Assembly (NCBI GenBank): GCA_963931525.1
Contig: OZ007023.1
Span: 1,426,001-1,490,000, forward strand
Reading direction: 5' to 3'
DNA from: Fimenecus sp900545625
GTDB taxonomy: Bacteria; Bacillota; Clostridia; Oscillospirales; Acutalibacteraceae
DNA: 64,000 nt
Numbering within the stretch: position 1 is the first letter of the stretch; each line of letters opens with the position of its first letter. Both the position numbers and the translations under genes were made by a program. This document shows, in pieces, positions 23,182-31,704 of the stretch. The notes under the pieces are model-generated. The model had not been told where the DNA came from. It was given only the letters and a program-made list of their open reading frames with translations, and searched no databases.

Positions 23182-24600
23182 ATGCGAAAAACCAAAATCA
23201 TCTGTACTGTAGGTCCGGCGACCGATAAACCCGGCGTCTTGGAAAGCATGATGCGCGCGGGCATGAACGTGGCGCGCTTTAACTTTTCCCACGGAGATTA
23301 TGCTGTTCATCAGCGCCGTTTTGAGCAGCTTGTGGAACTGCGCGAAAAGGCGGGCCTCCCCGTTGCCTCCATGCTCGATACCCGCGGTCCTGAGATTCGT
23401 CTGGGCACATTCCGCGATCATAAACCCGTGGAGATCCACACGGGGGAGGAATACACCCTGACCACGCGGGATGTCGAGTGTGACGAAAAAATCGCTTCCG
23501 TGACATTTAAGGGCCTGCCGGGCGATGTGCGCGTCGGTACGCGTATCCTCATCAACGACGGCCTTGTTTCCATGGTCGTCAAAAAAGTGACTGAAACGGA
23601 TGTGATTTGCGACGTGATCGACGGCGGTGTGCTGTCCGACCGCAAGGGTGTCAATGTGCCGGGTGTGGAGCTTTCCATGCCGTATCTTTCCGAGACTGAT
23701 ATGAACGACCTCGAATTCGGTGCAAAGCTCGGCTTTGATTTCATCGCGGCATCGTTTGTGCGCTCGGCGGCAGACGTTGCATATCTGCGCAAATTCACCA
23801 ATGCCCTCGGCTGGCGCTCTGTGCGCATCATCGCGAAGATCGAAAATATGGATGGTGTCAATAACATCGATGAGATCATCGACGAAGCGGACGGCATTAT
23901 GGTCGCGCGCGGCGACATGGGCGTGGAGATCCCGTTTGAAAAGATCCCACCCATCCAAAAGCGCCTCATCAAAAAGGCATACAGCGCCGGCAAACAGGTG
24001 GTCACCGCCACACAGATGCTCGAATCCATGATCACCAATCCGCGCCCGACGCGCGCCGAGATCACCGATGTCGCCAATGCCGTGTATGACGGCACCTCTG
24101 CGATCATGCTTTCGGGCGAGACGGCAGCGGGCGCACATCCCGTGGAGGCAGTGGAAACCATGGCGCTCATTGCTGAAAGCACCGAGTCCCAGATCGACTA
24201 TGTGACACATTTTAAGGCGTTCGGCAACGACAGCAACACGACCATCACCAACGCCATTTCGCACGCAACCGTGACTACGGCACACGACCTCGGCGCAAAA
24301 GCGATCATTACCGTCACCAAAAGCGGCTCGACAGCGCGCATGATCTCCAAGCACCGCCCGCAGTCCATGATCATCGGCTGTACCACAAACGATACGGTCT
24401 GCCGCCAGATGAGCATGTCGTGGGGCGTTGTGCCGCTGATGTGCGACGAAAAGCGCAACACGGACGAGCTGTTCTCCCATGCCGTGGACGTCGCCCGCAA
24501 AAACGGTTTGGTGGAGAAAGGGGACACCGTGGTGATCACCGCAGGCATCCCGTTAGGCATTTCGGGCACGACCAACATGCTAAAGGTAGAAACACTGTAA
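23182..24600 (+). CDS. pyk: pyruvate kinase
   Basis: A 472-aa glycolytic enzyme that converts phosphoenolpyruvate and ADP to pyruvate and ATP. Signatures are KIICTVGPA, ARFNFSHGDY, DTRGPEIRLG, the active-site IAKIENMDGVNNIDEI and ARGDMGVEIPFE, and ATQMLESMITNPRPTRAE. It has the standard A/B/C domains but lacks the extra PEP-utiliser-like C-terminal domain found in some Bacillota pyruvate kinases. The ATG at 23182 follows GGAAAGGTG; the frame extends upstream across the promoter and is not used. Single-gene transcript ending at the hairpin at 24636. Confidence 0.97.
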   Translation: MRKTKIICTVGPATDKPGVLESMMRAGMNVARFNFSHGDYAVHQRRFEQLVELREKAGLPVASMLDTRGPEIRLGTFRDHKPVEIHTGEEYTLTTRDVECDEKIASVTFKGLPGDVRVGTRILINDGLVSMVVKKVTETDVICDVIDGGVLSDRKGVNVPGVELSMPYLSETDMNDLEFGAKLGFDFIAASFVRSAADVAYLRKFTNALGWRSVRIIAKIENMDGVNNIDEIIDEADGIMVARGDMGVEIPFEKIPPIQKRLIKKAYSAGKQVVTATQMLESMITNPRPTRAEITDVANAVYDGTSAIMLSGETAAGAHPVEAVETMALIAESTESQIDYVTHFKAFGNDSNTTITNAISHATVTTAHDLGAKAIITVTKSGSTARMISKHRPQSMIIGCTTNDTVCRQMSMSWGVVPLMCDEKRNTDELFSHAVDVARKNGLVEKGDTVVITAGIPLGISGTTNMLKVETL

Positions 24601-24635
24601 CCAAAGATCAAAAGGGTCATTACAAAAAGATATTG

Positions 24636-24666
24636 GAAAAGCCCGTGCAAAGTGCACGGGCTTTTC
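24636..24666. terminator. bidirectional terminator between pyk and GPH symporter
   Basis: A perfect 13-bp stem (24636-24648 with 24654-24666) with AAAA/TTTT at its base serves both convergent genes. Confidence 0.88.
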
Positions 24667-24681
24667 GTATCTTCAAATGGA

Positions 24682-26313
24682 TCATTCCGTATCGTGCGGG
24701 GCGGGTGCGGCGCCGCTTCCGTCTGCGGGGGTAGCACCTTCTTGCTGCATCGCCGCGATCTTTTCGGCACGGCGCTCCTCCAGATCTTGAAGCATCTGCC
24801 GTTTGAATTCGCCGCGTACATTGAAGAACAGCAGCGAAACGCCGTACATGAACCGCGCGAATGCGGGCAGCAGGCAGAACAGGAACCAGAAGCCGTCCAA
24901 AACGCCGACGTCGGTTTCCCGCACCACGTTGCCGAATACATCCGTATGCGCTTCATATCCGACCCAAGTGATCACGACGCCGGAAAGAAGCCCCGTCACA
25001 GCGTTGGCAAGCTTCTGGAAGTAGCCGGAGACCGTAGCGATAAGCGCTTCGTTGCGCACGCCGTATTTCCACTCGCCGTAATCGTACACATCGCCCTGCA
25101 AAACCGCGCCGACTACGTTGATCAGCTGGTTCGGCAGACCGCAGATGGTCAGCATCAGCGTGATGCAGATCATGTTGATCACAATACCGCTGCCGGTGCT
25201 CCAGGAATCCTTTATACCGAGAATCGCATTGGCAGGTTCGTAGCCAATCAGCCACAGAACGGTATATGCCACACCGCCGAAAAGTCCCGCCAAAACGCCG
25301 GCGTTGCGCGCACCGATCTTACGGATAATCTTCGGTGCAAGCGGGACGATAAAGTAGTTCGGAATTCCCGTGAACAGACCGGCAATCGTAGCATAGCTTT
25401 GTTTGCCGGCGTTGTGCGTCCAGAAGAAAACCTCGCTTGAAGAACCGACGGACTTGAAGCCGTTGAAGAAGTAGTTGAGCTGCAAGACGAGCATCGGACG
25501 GTTTTTGAATGCAATTTTGAAGGATTCCCAAATACTGACAGACTTGATTTGCTCTTTGGAAGCTAACGGCACGCGCTCGCGCAGGACAAAGAAACCGTAA
25601 ATGGCGGTGCCGGCGGAAATTACGACCATGATAAAGGCAAAGCCCAAATAAACGTCTTCCTGACCGACGCTGTTATTTGTCAGTTTGGGCAAAAAGTCAA
25701 TGAAGAAAGGCAAAAAGGAGGGGATCCACGTGCCGAACAGCTCCATGAACTTTTGTGCCGCGATCAGGTTGTTGCGCTCGTTGATGTTCGGCGTGACGTT
25801 GTAAAGCAGGATGTTGAACGTATTGAAATACGACATGCCGAGGTTGTGTGCAAAGATCGCCACGACCGCCCAAATGACCTTAAAAGTCGTGGTCGTCAAA
25901 AACGCCGGTGTGGAGAACATCATCAAAATGGCAAGCCCCCACACGGGCGTGGTGATGATCAGGTACGGCCGCAGCTTGCCCCAGCGGGTGCGCGTGCGGT
26001 CAACGATCAGTCCCGAAAGCGTGTCGTCCAGCGCGTCGTAGATCGACTCGAACATAATGATGGAGCCGTATGCAGAGCCGGACAGCCCCAAAAAGCTGAT
26101 CATGAAAAACTGACGATACGCATTGATGAATTGGTTGAGATTCTTTTGCCCGAAAGAGGTAAGCAAAAAGGCGAACATCTCGCGCGGGCGTAAGTACCGC
26201 CGGTTTTGCGCCGAGGCTTTTTTAATTTCCTGCTCTACCTCGTTTTCCATCTGTTCTTCCGCTTGCACGGCGGCGGTTTCCTCTGCCTGCACGGCGGTTT
26301 GCGCTTCAGCCAA
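24682..26313 (-). CDS. GPH family (MelB-like) sugar:cation symporter
   Basis: A 543-aa major-facilitator protein of the glycoside-pentoside-hexuronide:cation family, importing an oligosaccharide or glycoside with Na+ or H+. About 12 hydrophobic segments. The diagnostic loop is VDRTRTRWGKLRPYLI. The predicted N-terminus carries an unusual Ala/Glu/Gln-rich extension with the repeat AVQAEE, and the C-terminus has about 45 polar residues. The start at 26313 is TTG with AAAGGATG upstream; an internal ATG (MENEVE, about 26252) is an alternative. No glycosidase is adjacent, so the substrate is open; galactosides or mannosides would fit the enzymes in the window. Confidence 0.88.
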   Translation of the reverse strand: MAEAQTAVQAEETAAVQAEEQMENEVEQEIKKASAQNRRYLRPREMFAFLLTSFGQKNLNQFINAYRQFFMISFLGLSGSAYGSIIMFESIYDALDDTLSGLIVDRTRTRWGKLRPYLIITTPVWGLAILMMFSTPAFLTTTTFKVIWAVVAIFAHNLGMSYFNTFNILLYNVTPNINERNNLIAAQKFMELFGTWIPSFLPFFIDFLPKLTNNSVGQEDVYLGFAFIMVVISAGTAIYGFFVLRERVPLASKEQIKSVSIWESFKIAFKNRPMLVLQLNYFFNGFKSVGSSSEVFFWTHNAGKQSYATIAGLFTGIPNYFIVPLAPKIIRKIGARNAGVLAGLFGGVAYTVLWLIGYEPANAILGIKDSWSTGSGIVINMICITLMLTICGLPNQLINVVGAVLQGDVYDYGEWKYGVRNEALIATVSGYFQKLANAVTGLLSGVVITWVGYEAHTDVFGNVVRETDVGVLDGFWFLFCLLPAFARFMYGVSLLFFNVRGEFKRQMLQDLEERRAEKIAAMQQEGATPADGSGAAPAPHDTE

Positions 26314-26381
26314 AACGTCACATCCTTTTCCCGTAGGGGAGTTGATTCAAAAAATAAAAGAATACAATACAAATCTTTATA

Positions 26382-26410
26382 AGTTTAACATATTTTAAGT
26401 CAGTGTTCAA
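26382..26410 (-). promoter_or_regulatory. promoter of the GPH symporter gene
   Basis: On the minus strand TTGAAC (26405-26410) and TAAACT (26382-26387) with a 17-bp spacer in an A/T-rich spacer; the predicted leader is about 60 nt. Confidence 0.55.
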
Positions 26411-26435
26411 TACAGGCAAAGTGTAAAAATTTCAC

Positions 26436-26891
26436 CTATATTTTTGTGTACTTTTGCGTTTCGGCTACGGCAAGCGCGTCGCACCGTTCGTTTTCGGGGT
26501 GTCCCGCGTGCCCTTTGACCCATACGATTTTAACGTCGTGTATCCGGCACAGCTCCAAAAGCTCCCCCCAAAGCTCAGGATTTAAAGCAGGCTTACCGTC
26601 GCTTTTTTTCCAGCCCCGCGCCCGCCAGGAAGCGGCCCAGCCCTTTGTAATGCCGTCCGCAACATATTTCGAATCGGTGCACAGCGTGACGCGGCACGGG
26701 TATTTAAGCACTTTTAACCCTTCGATTGCGGCGGTCAGCTCCATTTTGTTGTTCGTAGTCTGCGCACTGCCGCCGGAAAGCTCTTTTTCGCGTGTACCGC
26801 AGCGCAGGATCGCGCCCCAGCCGCCCGGGCCCGGGTTCCCGGAGCAGGCACCGTCCGTAAACAGTTCGACCTCTGTTTGTTTCGCAGCCAA
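26436..26891 (-). CDS. rnhA: ribonuclease HI
   Basis: A 151-aa endonuclease that cuts RNA in RNA:DNA hybrids. The four acidic catalytic residues are visible in LFTDGACSGNPGPGG, NNKMELTAAIEGL, LCTDSKYVADGI and ENERCDALA. Length is normal for a stand-alone RNase HI without the hybrid-binding domain. The start is TTG at 26891, chosen because AAGGAGG sits 7 nt upstream. It is the second gene of a pair, starting 12 bp after the HAD phosphatase gene. Confidence 0.95.
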   Translation of the reverse strand: MAAKQTEVELFTDGACSGNPGPGGWGAILRCGTREKELSGGSAQTTNNKMELTAAIEGLKVLKYPCRVTLCTDSKYVADGITKGWAASWRARGWKKSDGKPALNPELWGELLELCRIHDVKIVWVKGHAGHPENERCDALAVAETQKYTKI

Positions 26892-26903
26892 GTTTTTGCC
26901 TCC

Positions 26904-27692
26904 TTATAAGCGCCTTGCCAGCGTTTTGAGCGAGTCCTCCACCACGCTTGCGCGAATGGGGCTTTCGCGATAGGACTTTTCATCCGTTACGCCCGTGAGC
27001 ACCAGCACCGAGGGGATATCGTGCTTTTGCCCGATGAGAATATCGGTTTCCAGCCTGTCCCCGATAAAGCAAAGCTCCCGGCTTGCACAGCCCAGCCTGC
27101 GGGTGAGGTAGTCCACCGTATAGTGGTGCGGCTTACCCATGACCAGCGGCCGCCTGCCCGTAGATGCTTCGATCATCGCCATCATCGAGCCGGTGTCGGG
27201 CATAAAGCCGTCGGCGGTCGGGCAGTTCAGGTCCGGGTGTGTCGCAATATATTCCGCGCCGTTTGCAAGGAATCGGCACGCATCCCAAAGCTTTTGGTAA
27301 GTCAGGGTCGTATCAAATCCAAGTACTACGATGTCGGGATCCTTGTCAACGAGCTTGATGCCCGCTGCCTGAAAATCTGCCGTCAGCCGCTCGTTGCCGA
27401 GCAGATATACCGTTTTGCCCTGCCTTTGCCGATTCAAATAATCCGCCGTCACGTGCGAGGAAATAATGATTTTGTCCTCGGCTACTTCACAGCCCATTTT
27501 GGCGAGCTTTTCACGGCAAACAGCAACGTTGTTGGACGAGTTGTTCGTAAAAAAGCAGAAATCCTTGCCGCACGCGCGCACGCGATCCAAAAAATCCAGC
27601 GCACCGTCTATGAGCGTGCCGTCAAGGTAAAATGTGCCGTCCATGTCGATGATAAAATATTTGACCTTTTCAAATACGGATTGCGTGTCCAT
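26904..27692 (-). CDS. HAD-IIA family phosphatase (NagD-like)
   Basis: A 262-aa hydrolase with the HAD class IIA layout: motif I IIDMDGTFYLDG, motif II FFTNNSSN, the cap starting at KIIISSH, and motif IV GDRLETDILIG. Relatives dephosphorylate small phosphoesters such as UMP, phosphoglycolate or 4-nitrophenyl phosphate; the true substrate is unknown. The ATG at 27692 follows GGGAG; the frame runs further upstream without a site. An extended -10 (TATGCTACAAT, minus strand, 27722-27732) lies about 30 bp upstream. Co-transcribed with rnhA. Confidence 0.88.
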   Translation of the reverse strand: MDTQSVFEKVKYFIIDMDGTFYLDGTLIDGALDFLDRVRACGKDFCFFTNNSSNNVAVCREKLAKMGCEVAEDKIIISSHVTADYLNRQRQGKTVYLLGNERLTADFQAAGIKLVDKDPDIVVLGFDTTLTYQKLWDACRFLANGAEYIATHPDLNCPTADGFMPDTGSMMAMIEASTGRRPLVMGKPHHYTVDYLTRRLGCASRELCFIGDRLETDILIGQKHDIPSVLVLTGVTDEKSYRESPIRASVVEDSLKTLARRL

Positions 27693-27812
27693 GAAACGTC
27701 TCCCAAGTTTGAAGTGCCAATATTGTAGCATACTTGCGGGAAAAAGAAAAGTAAAAAGAATTTAACGAAAATTCGGGGAAAGGCGCATTTTGCGGTGGAT
27801 TTTCCCGGCGTG

Positions 27813-27831
27813 CCGTGCTACAATAGCCGCA
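27813..27831 (+). promoter_or_regulatory. extended -10 promoter of xth
   Basis: CCGTGCTACAATAGCCGCA contains an extended -10 (TGCTACAAT). The same 19 bases occur at 37530-37548 before the GH38 gene. The -35 region is poor. Confidence 0.5.
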
Positions 27832-27854
27832 GAGCATTTTTGCGGAGGAATACC

Positions 27855-28613
27855 ATGCTGAAGCTGATCTCGTGGAACGTCAACGGGCTGCGTGCTATTG
27901 TCAACAAAAATTTTGAAGCCGAATTCCGTGCGCTTGACGCAGACTTTTTCTGCTTGCAGGAGACAAAATTGCAGGCGGGGCAGCTCGAGCTGCAATTCGA
28001 CGGTTACGAAGCCTTTTGGAATTACGCCGAGAAAAAAGGCTATTCCGGGACGGCGATCTTTGCAAAGGAAAAGCCGCAAAATGTATTTTACGGGCTCGGC
28101 GACGCGTATTACGACAGCGAGGGGCGCGTGCTCACGCTCGAATATCCCGAATACTTTGTAGTGACCTGTTACACGCCGAATTCCCAGGACGGCCTTCGCA
28201 GGCTTGCGTACCGTATGAGCTTTGAAGACCGTTTCCGCGCCTACCTTCGGAAATTAGACGCGCAAAAGCCGGTCATTTTCTGCGGCGATCTGAACGTGGC
28301 GCATGAGGAGATCGATCTAAAAAATCCGAAGCCCAACCGCGGCAACCCCGGCTTTTCCGATGAGGAGCGCGAGAAATTTTCCGAACTGCTTGCGGCGGGA
28401 TTTACCGATACGTTCCGGTATTTCTATCCCGACTTGGCGGGCGCATACTCCTGGTGGTCGTATCGCTTCCATGCCCGCGAAAAGAACGCGGGGTGGCGCA
28501 TCGACTATTTCTGCGTGTCTGACCGGCTTTGCGAAAAGCTGATCGACGCGTCCATCCACAGTGAGATCTTCGGCTCCGACCATTGCCCTATCGAACTGCA
28601 AATTGACCTTTAA
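27855..28613 (+). CDS. xth: exodeoxyribonuclease III / AP endonuclease
   Basis: A 252-aa DNA repair nuclease of the ExoIII family that incises at abasic sites and trims 3' ends. Signatures are LISWNVNGLRA, CLQETKLQ, FCGDLNVAHEEIDL and GSDHCPIEL, covering the metal and catalytic residues. Length is standard. GCGGAGGA stands before the ATG at 27855. It precedes folC by 15 bp and probably shares its transcript. Confidence 0.96.
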   Translation: MLKLISWNVNGLRAIVNKNFEAEFRALDADFFCLQETKLQAGQLELQFDGYEAFWNYAEKKGYSGTAIFAKEKPQNVFYGLGDAYYDSEGRVLTLEYPEYFVVTCYTPNSQDGLRRLAYRMSFEDRFRAYLRKLDAQKPVIFCGDLNVAHEEIDLKNPKPNRGNPGFSDEEREKFSELLAAGFTDTFRYFYPDLAGAYSWWSYRFHAREKNAGWRIDYFCVSDRLCEKLIDASIHSEIFGSDHCPIELQIDL

Positions 28614-28628
28614 AAGGGGATCGTATAT

Positions 28629-29876
28629 ATGACCTACCGTCAAGCGGTGGATTTCTATCATTCCCGGCTGCGTTTCGGCATGCAGCCGGGCCTTTCGCGT
28701 ATCAAGCATCTGCTCCATGCACTCGGCGACCCGCAGGAAAAGCTGCGCTTTGTCCATGTCGCGGGCACGAACGGCAAAGGTACGACCGCCAATATGCTCA
28801 GTCGCATTCTGGTGGAGGCTGGGTATAAAACGGGCTTGTTCACGTCACCTTACGTGTTCTCTTTCTGCGAACGCATGCAGATCGATCATCAAAATATCGG
28901 GGAAGCGGAACTCGCACGCGTCACGGCACGTGTAAAGGCAGCGGTTGAAGAAGTGGAAAAAACGGGGGAGGGCCCCACGGAATTTGAGACGATCACCGCG
29001 GCGGCATTGCTGTATTTTTATGAGGCGCACTGCGATGTTGTGGTGCTTGAGGTGGGTCTCGGCGGGCGGCTCGACTCCACCAATATCATCCCGTGCCCGC
29101 TTGTGAGCGTGATCACTTCCATAGCGCTCGATCACACTGCCGTGCTCGGCGATACGCTCGGGCAGATCGCCGCCGAAAAGGCAGGCATTTTAAAAGAAGG
29201 CGGGCACTGCGTCACCACGGCGAACCAGCCGCCGGAAGCGATGCAGGTTTTGCGCGCGGCCGCCGAGAAACGGCACAACACGCTTACGGCGGCAGATCCA
29301 AAATGCGCTGTAATTTTGTCGGAAAGTCTTGGCGAGACGATGTTTCGCTACGGCGGCGAAACCTATACGATCCCGCTGTGCGGCATGCATCAGGTGGAAA
29401 ATGCCGTTACCGTCATAGAAGCCGCAAAACTTCTGCGCGGGGTCACAATGGAGCATGTGCGAACGGGGCTTGCAAAATCGGTCATGCATGGGCGTATGGA
29501 GCGGGTCTCCCGATGCCCTGATGTGCTTTTGGACGGCGGGCACAATCCCGAATGCGGGCAGGCGCTGGCCGGCGTTTTGCGAAGGTTTGCGCCAAAGGAT
29601 TTGACGGCGGTCATCGGGATGATGGAGGATAAGGACACAGCGCACTATTTGGCGCAAGTTTTACCGTTTTGCCGCCGCGTGATCTTCACGAAGCCCGACA
29701 ACCCGCGTGCGGCAAGTCCTGAAAGCCTTGCCGAAATTGCACAAAGCTTTTCCAGTGAAGTCCGCTGTGTGTCCGATCCGCAAAAAGCGTATGAACAGGC
29801 GCTGTCCGTCACCCCCGAAAACGGCATGGTGCTTGTCTGCGGTTCGTTCTATTTGCTTTCGGACATAACCTTTTAA
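28629..29876 (+). CDS. folC: folylpolyglutamate / dihydrofolate synthase
   Basis: A 415-aa Mur-ligase-type enzyme that adds glutamate to folates (and possibly to dihydropteroate). The ATP-binding loop is HVAGTNGKGTTANML near residue 50, followed by GLFTSPYVFSFCERMQ and the EVGLGGRLDSTN motif. A C-terminal Mur-ligase domain is complete. AAAGGGGA precedes the ATG. Second gene after xth; ends at a strong bidirectional terminator. Confidence 0.95.
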   Translation: MTYRQAVDFYHSRLRFGMQPGLSRIKHLLHALGDPQEKLRFVHVAGTNGKGTTANMLSRILVEAGYKTGLFTSPYVFSFCERMQIDHQNIGEAELARVTARVKAAVEEVEKTGEGPTEFETITAAALLYFYEAHCDVVVLEVGLGGRLDSTNIIPCPLVSVITSIALDHTAVLGDTLGQIAAEKAGILKEGGHCVTTANQPPEAMQVLRAAAEKRHNTLTAADPKCAVILSESLGETMFRYGGETYTIPLCGMHQVENAVTVIEAAKLLRGVTMEHVRTGLAKSVMHGRMERVSRCPDVLLDGGHNPECGQALAGVLRRFAPKDLTAVIGMMEDKDTAHYLAQVLPFCRRVIFTKPDNPRAASPESLAEIAQSFSSEVRCVSDPQKAYEQALSVTPENGMVLVCGSFYLLSDITF

Positions 29877-29885
29877 GGAAGAAAC

Positions 29886-29930
29886 AAAAAGGCTCCCCGA
29901 CACACCGTGCAGTGTGTCGGGGAGCCTTTT
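29886..29930. terminator. bidirectional terminator between folC and the FAD oxidase
   Basis: A perfect 19-bp stem (about 29887-29905 with 29912-29930) with a CGTGCA loop and A/T-runs on both flanks, between convergent transcription units. Confidence 0.93.
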
Positions 29931-29952
29931 ATGTTCTGTGATACAGATTTGC

Positions 29953-31704
29953 TCAGCGGTAATCCTCCCGCGTGTTTAAGAATTTCTTTTCCTCCGGCAG
30001 CAGGTCAAGACCAATCGTGCCGCCCGGGTTCATCAGGTAATCGGGGTCGAAATAGTTCTTGAGCACTTTGAATACCCCATATTCCTTCTCGCCGATATAC
30101 CCCTCCAGCCACGGGGCAAACATCTTGCCGATGCCGTGGTGGTGCGAAATGGCGGCGCCCGATTTCTGGATCGCATCGAGAATGGTGGTGTGGTAGCGTT
30201 TGAATGCGTCTGCGTCGTTCATCTTGGTAATGAAGATGAAGTACAGGTTCGCCCCCTGCGGGTAGCAGTGCGACATGTGCGTGGTCACGACGGTGTTGGG
30301 CAGCGCGTGGCAGACTTTGCGTACGTCGCGGTGTACCTGTGCCATGTTCGACCAGTTCACGGTGCACTCCAGCGTGTCGGTGATGACACTGAAATCCATG
30401 AGCGTGTCGCGCAGGTACGGGTCGTTGAAGCGGCCTTTTTCCCAGCTCTTTGTAACATAGCCCGTCATCGGCATTGCACCGTGCTTAAGTGCGATCTTGG
30501 CAATGTTTTTTGCCACGTTCTTGGAAAAGCCCTTTTCGCCGTCTGTAAAGCCTAAGAACATGCAGCGTTCCATGTCCTTAAAGCCGAATTTGTCAAGCAG
30601 GGGCTCCAGCGGGGTTTCATCCACGTTATAAAGCTTGAGCATCAGATGCGTTTCCTCGGGGTCGGAAAGACGGAATACCGAGGAGTAGCCGCATTCGCAC
30701 TGCATCATCTCGCGTGCAGCGTCCATGGCAATCTCCCAGTTCTTGAACATATAGGAGAAGCGCTTGCGGTTTTCGGGCATCCAGCGGAACACGCGCAGCG
30801 TGACCTCCGTCAGCACACCGAATGTGCCCTCAGAGCCCATCATGATCTGGTTGAGGTTCGGACCCGTTGCTTCGCGCGGGTAATGGCTCGTGACGATGCG
30901 CCCGATGGGCGTCGCATATTTTTGCGAAAGCACGATGTCCGTGATCGTGCCGTAATAGGTGCTGTTCTGCCCGGCGCCGCGTGTGACCGTCCAGCCGCCG
31001 ACGCTGCTGTATTCAAAGGACTGCGGAAAGTGCCCGCAGGTATAAGCGCGCTTTGCGCCGAAGAGCTTCGGTGCGCTTTGCAGCGTTTCTTCGAGCTTCG
31101 GACCGGACATGCCCGCCTGCACGGTGATGGTTTGGTCGGTTTCGTTAAAGCTGATGACCTTATTGAAGCGCTTGCGCATGTCAAGCGTCATCCCGCCTTT
31201 AACGGCTTCCATACCGCGGGTGACGGAGCTGCCGCCGCCGTAGACATACAGCGGGATCTTGTTTTCAACAGCATATGCCACAAGCTGCTCGACCTGCTCG
31301 GTCGTGTCTGGATAAACAACTACGTCCGGCAGATTTTCGATCTGCTTATGCCGCAGGCGCAAAAGGTCATAGCCCGTGCAGCCGTAAGCGACCGCAAGGC
31401 GGGGGTAGTCCTCAGTCGTTACGAACTCGTCGCCGACGATCTTTTTGAGCGCCTCCACATGCTTCGGGTCGATCTTGGAGGGGTAGTCCGATAAATCGAC
31501 CTTGTCAAAGCCGATGTCGTCGGTGTAGTCCTTGAAATCGTCATCAGTCATTTTGAAGGTTTCCTTCATCAGCTTATAAAGGGATTCCTTCGGGTATTTG
31601 AAAAATTCGGGATCCCCCCAGCGGAAGATCGAGCGGTAGCTGCCCTCCGGCGCAGGGGTCAGCACCCATTTCGGTTCAAAGCCCTTATACGGTTTGTTGC
31701 TCAT
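29953..31704 (-). CDS. FAD-linked oxidase, alkyl-DHAP-synthase-like
   Basis: A 583-aa flavoprotein of the VAO superfamily with FAD-binding type 4 and C-terminal oxidase domains. FAD-contact motifs are VYGGGSSVTRGME, SVGGWTVTRGAGQNS and MMGSEGTFGVLTEV. Near the C-terminus ISHHHGIGKMFAPWL carries the three-histidine signature of alkyldihydroxyacetonephosphate synthases, unlike the GEHGDG-type of D-lactate and glycolate oxidases. The natural reaction here is unknown; ether-lipid synthesis in anaerobes usually uses another route. Its ATG overlaps the kinase stop by 4 bp. Last gene of the five-gene TetR-linked operon, so it presumably acts on a product related to the kinase and dehydrogenase. Confidence 0.82.
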   Translation of the reverse strand: MSNKPYKGFEPKWVLTPAPEGSYRSIFRWGDPEFFKYPKESLYKLMKETFKMTDDDFKDYTDDIGFDKVDLSDYPSKIDPKHVEALKKIVGDEFVTTEDYPRLAVAYGCTGYDLLRLRHKQIENLPDVVVYPDTTEQVEQLVAYAVENKIPLYVYGGGSSVTRGMEAVKGGMTLDMRKRFNKVISFNETDQTITVQAGMSGPKLEETLQSAPKLFGAKRAYTCGHFPQSFEYSSVGGWTVTRGAGQNSTYYGTITDIVLSQKYATPIGRIVTSHYPREATGPNLNQIMMGSEGTFGVLTEVTLRVFRWMPENRKRFSYMFKNWEIAMDAAREMMQCECGYSSVFRLSDPEETHLMLKLYNVDETPLEPLLDKFGFKDMERCMFLGFTDGEKGFSKNVAKNIAKIALKHGAMPMTGYVTKSWEKGRFNDPYLRDTLMDFSVITDTLECTVNWSNMAQVHRDVRKVCHALPNTVVTTHMSHCYPQGANLYFIFITKMNDADAFKRYHTTILDAIQKSGAAISHHHGIGKMFAPWLEGYIGEKEYGVFKVLKNYFDPDYLMNPGGTIGLDLLPEEKKFLNTREDYR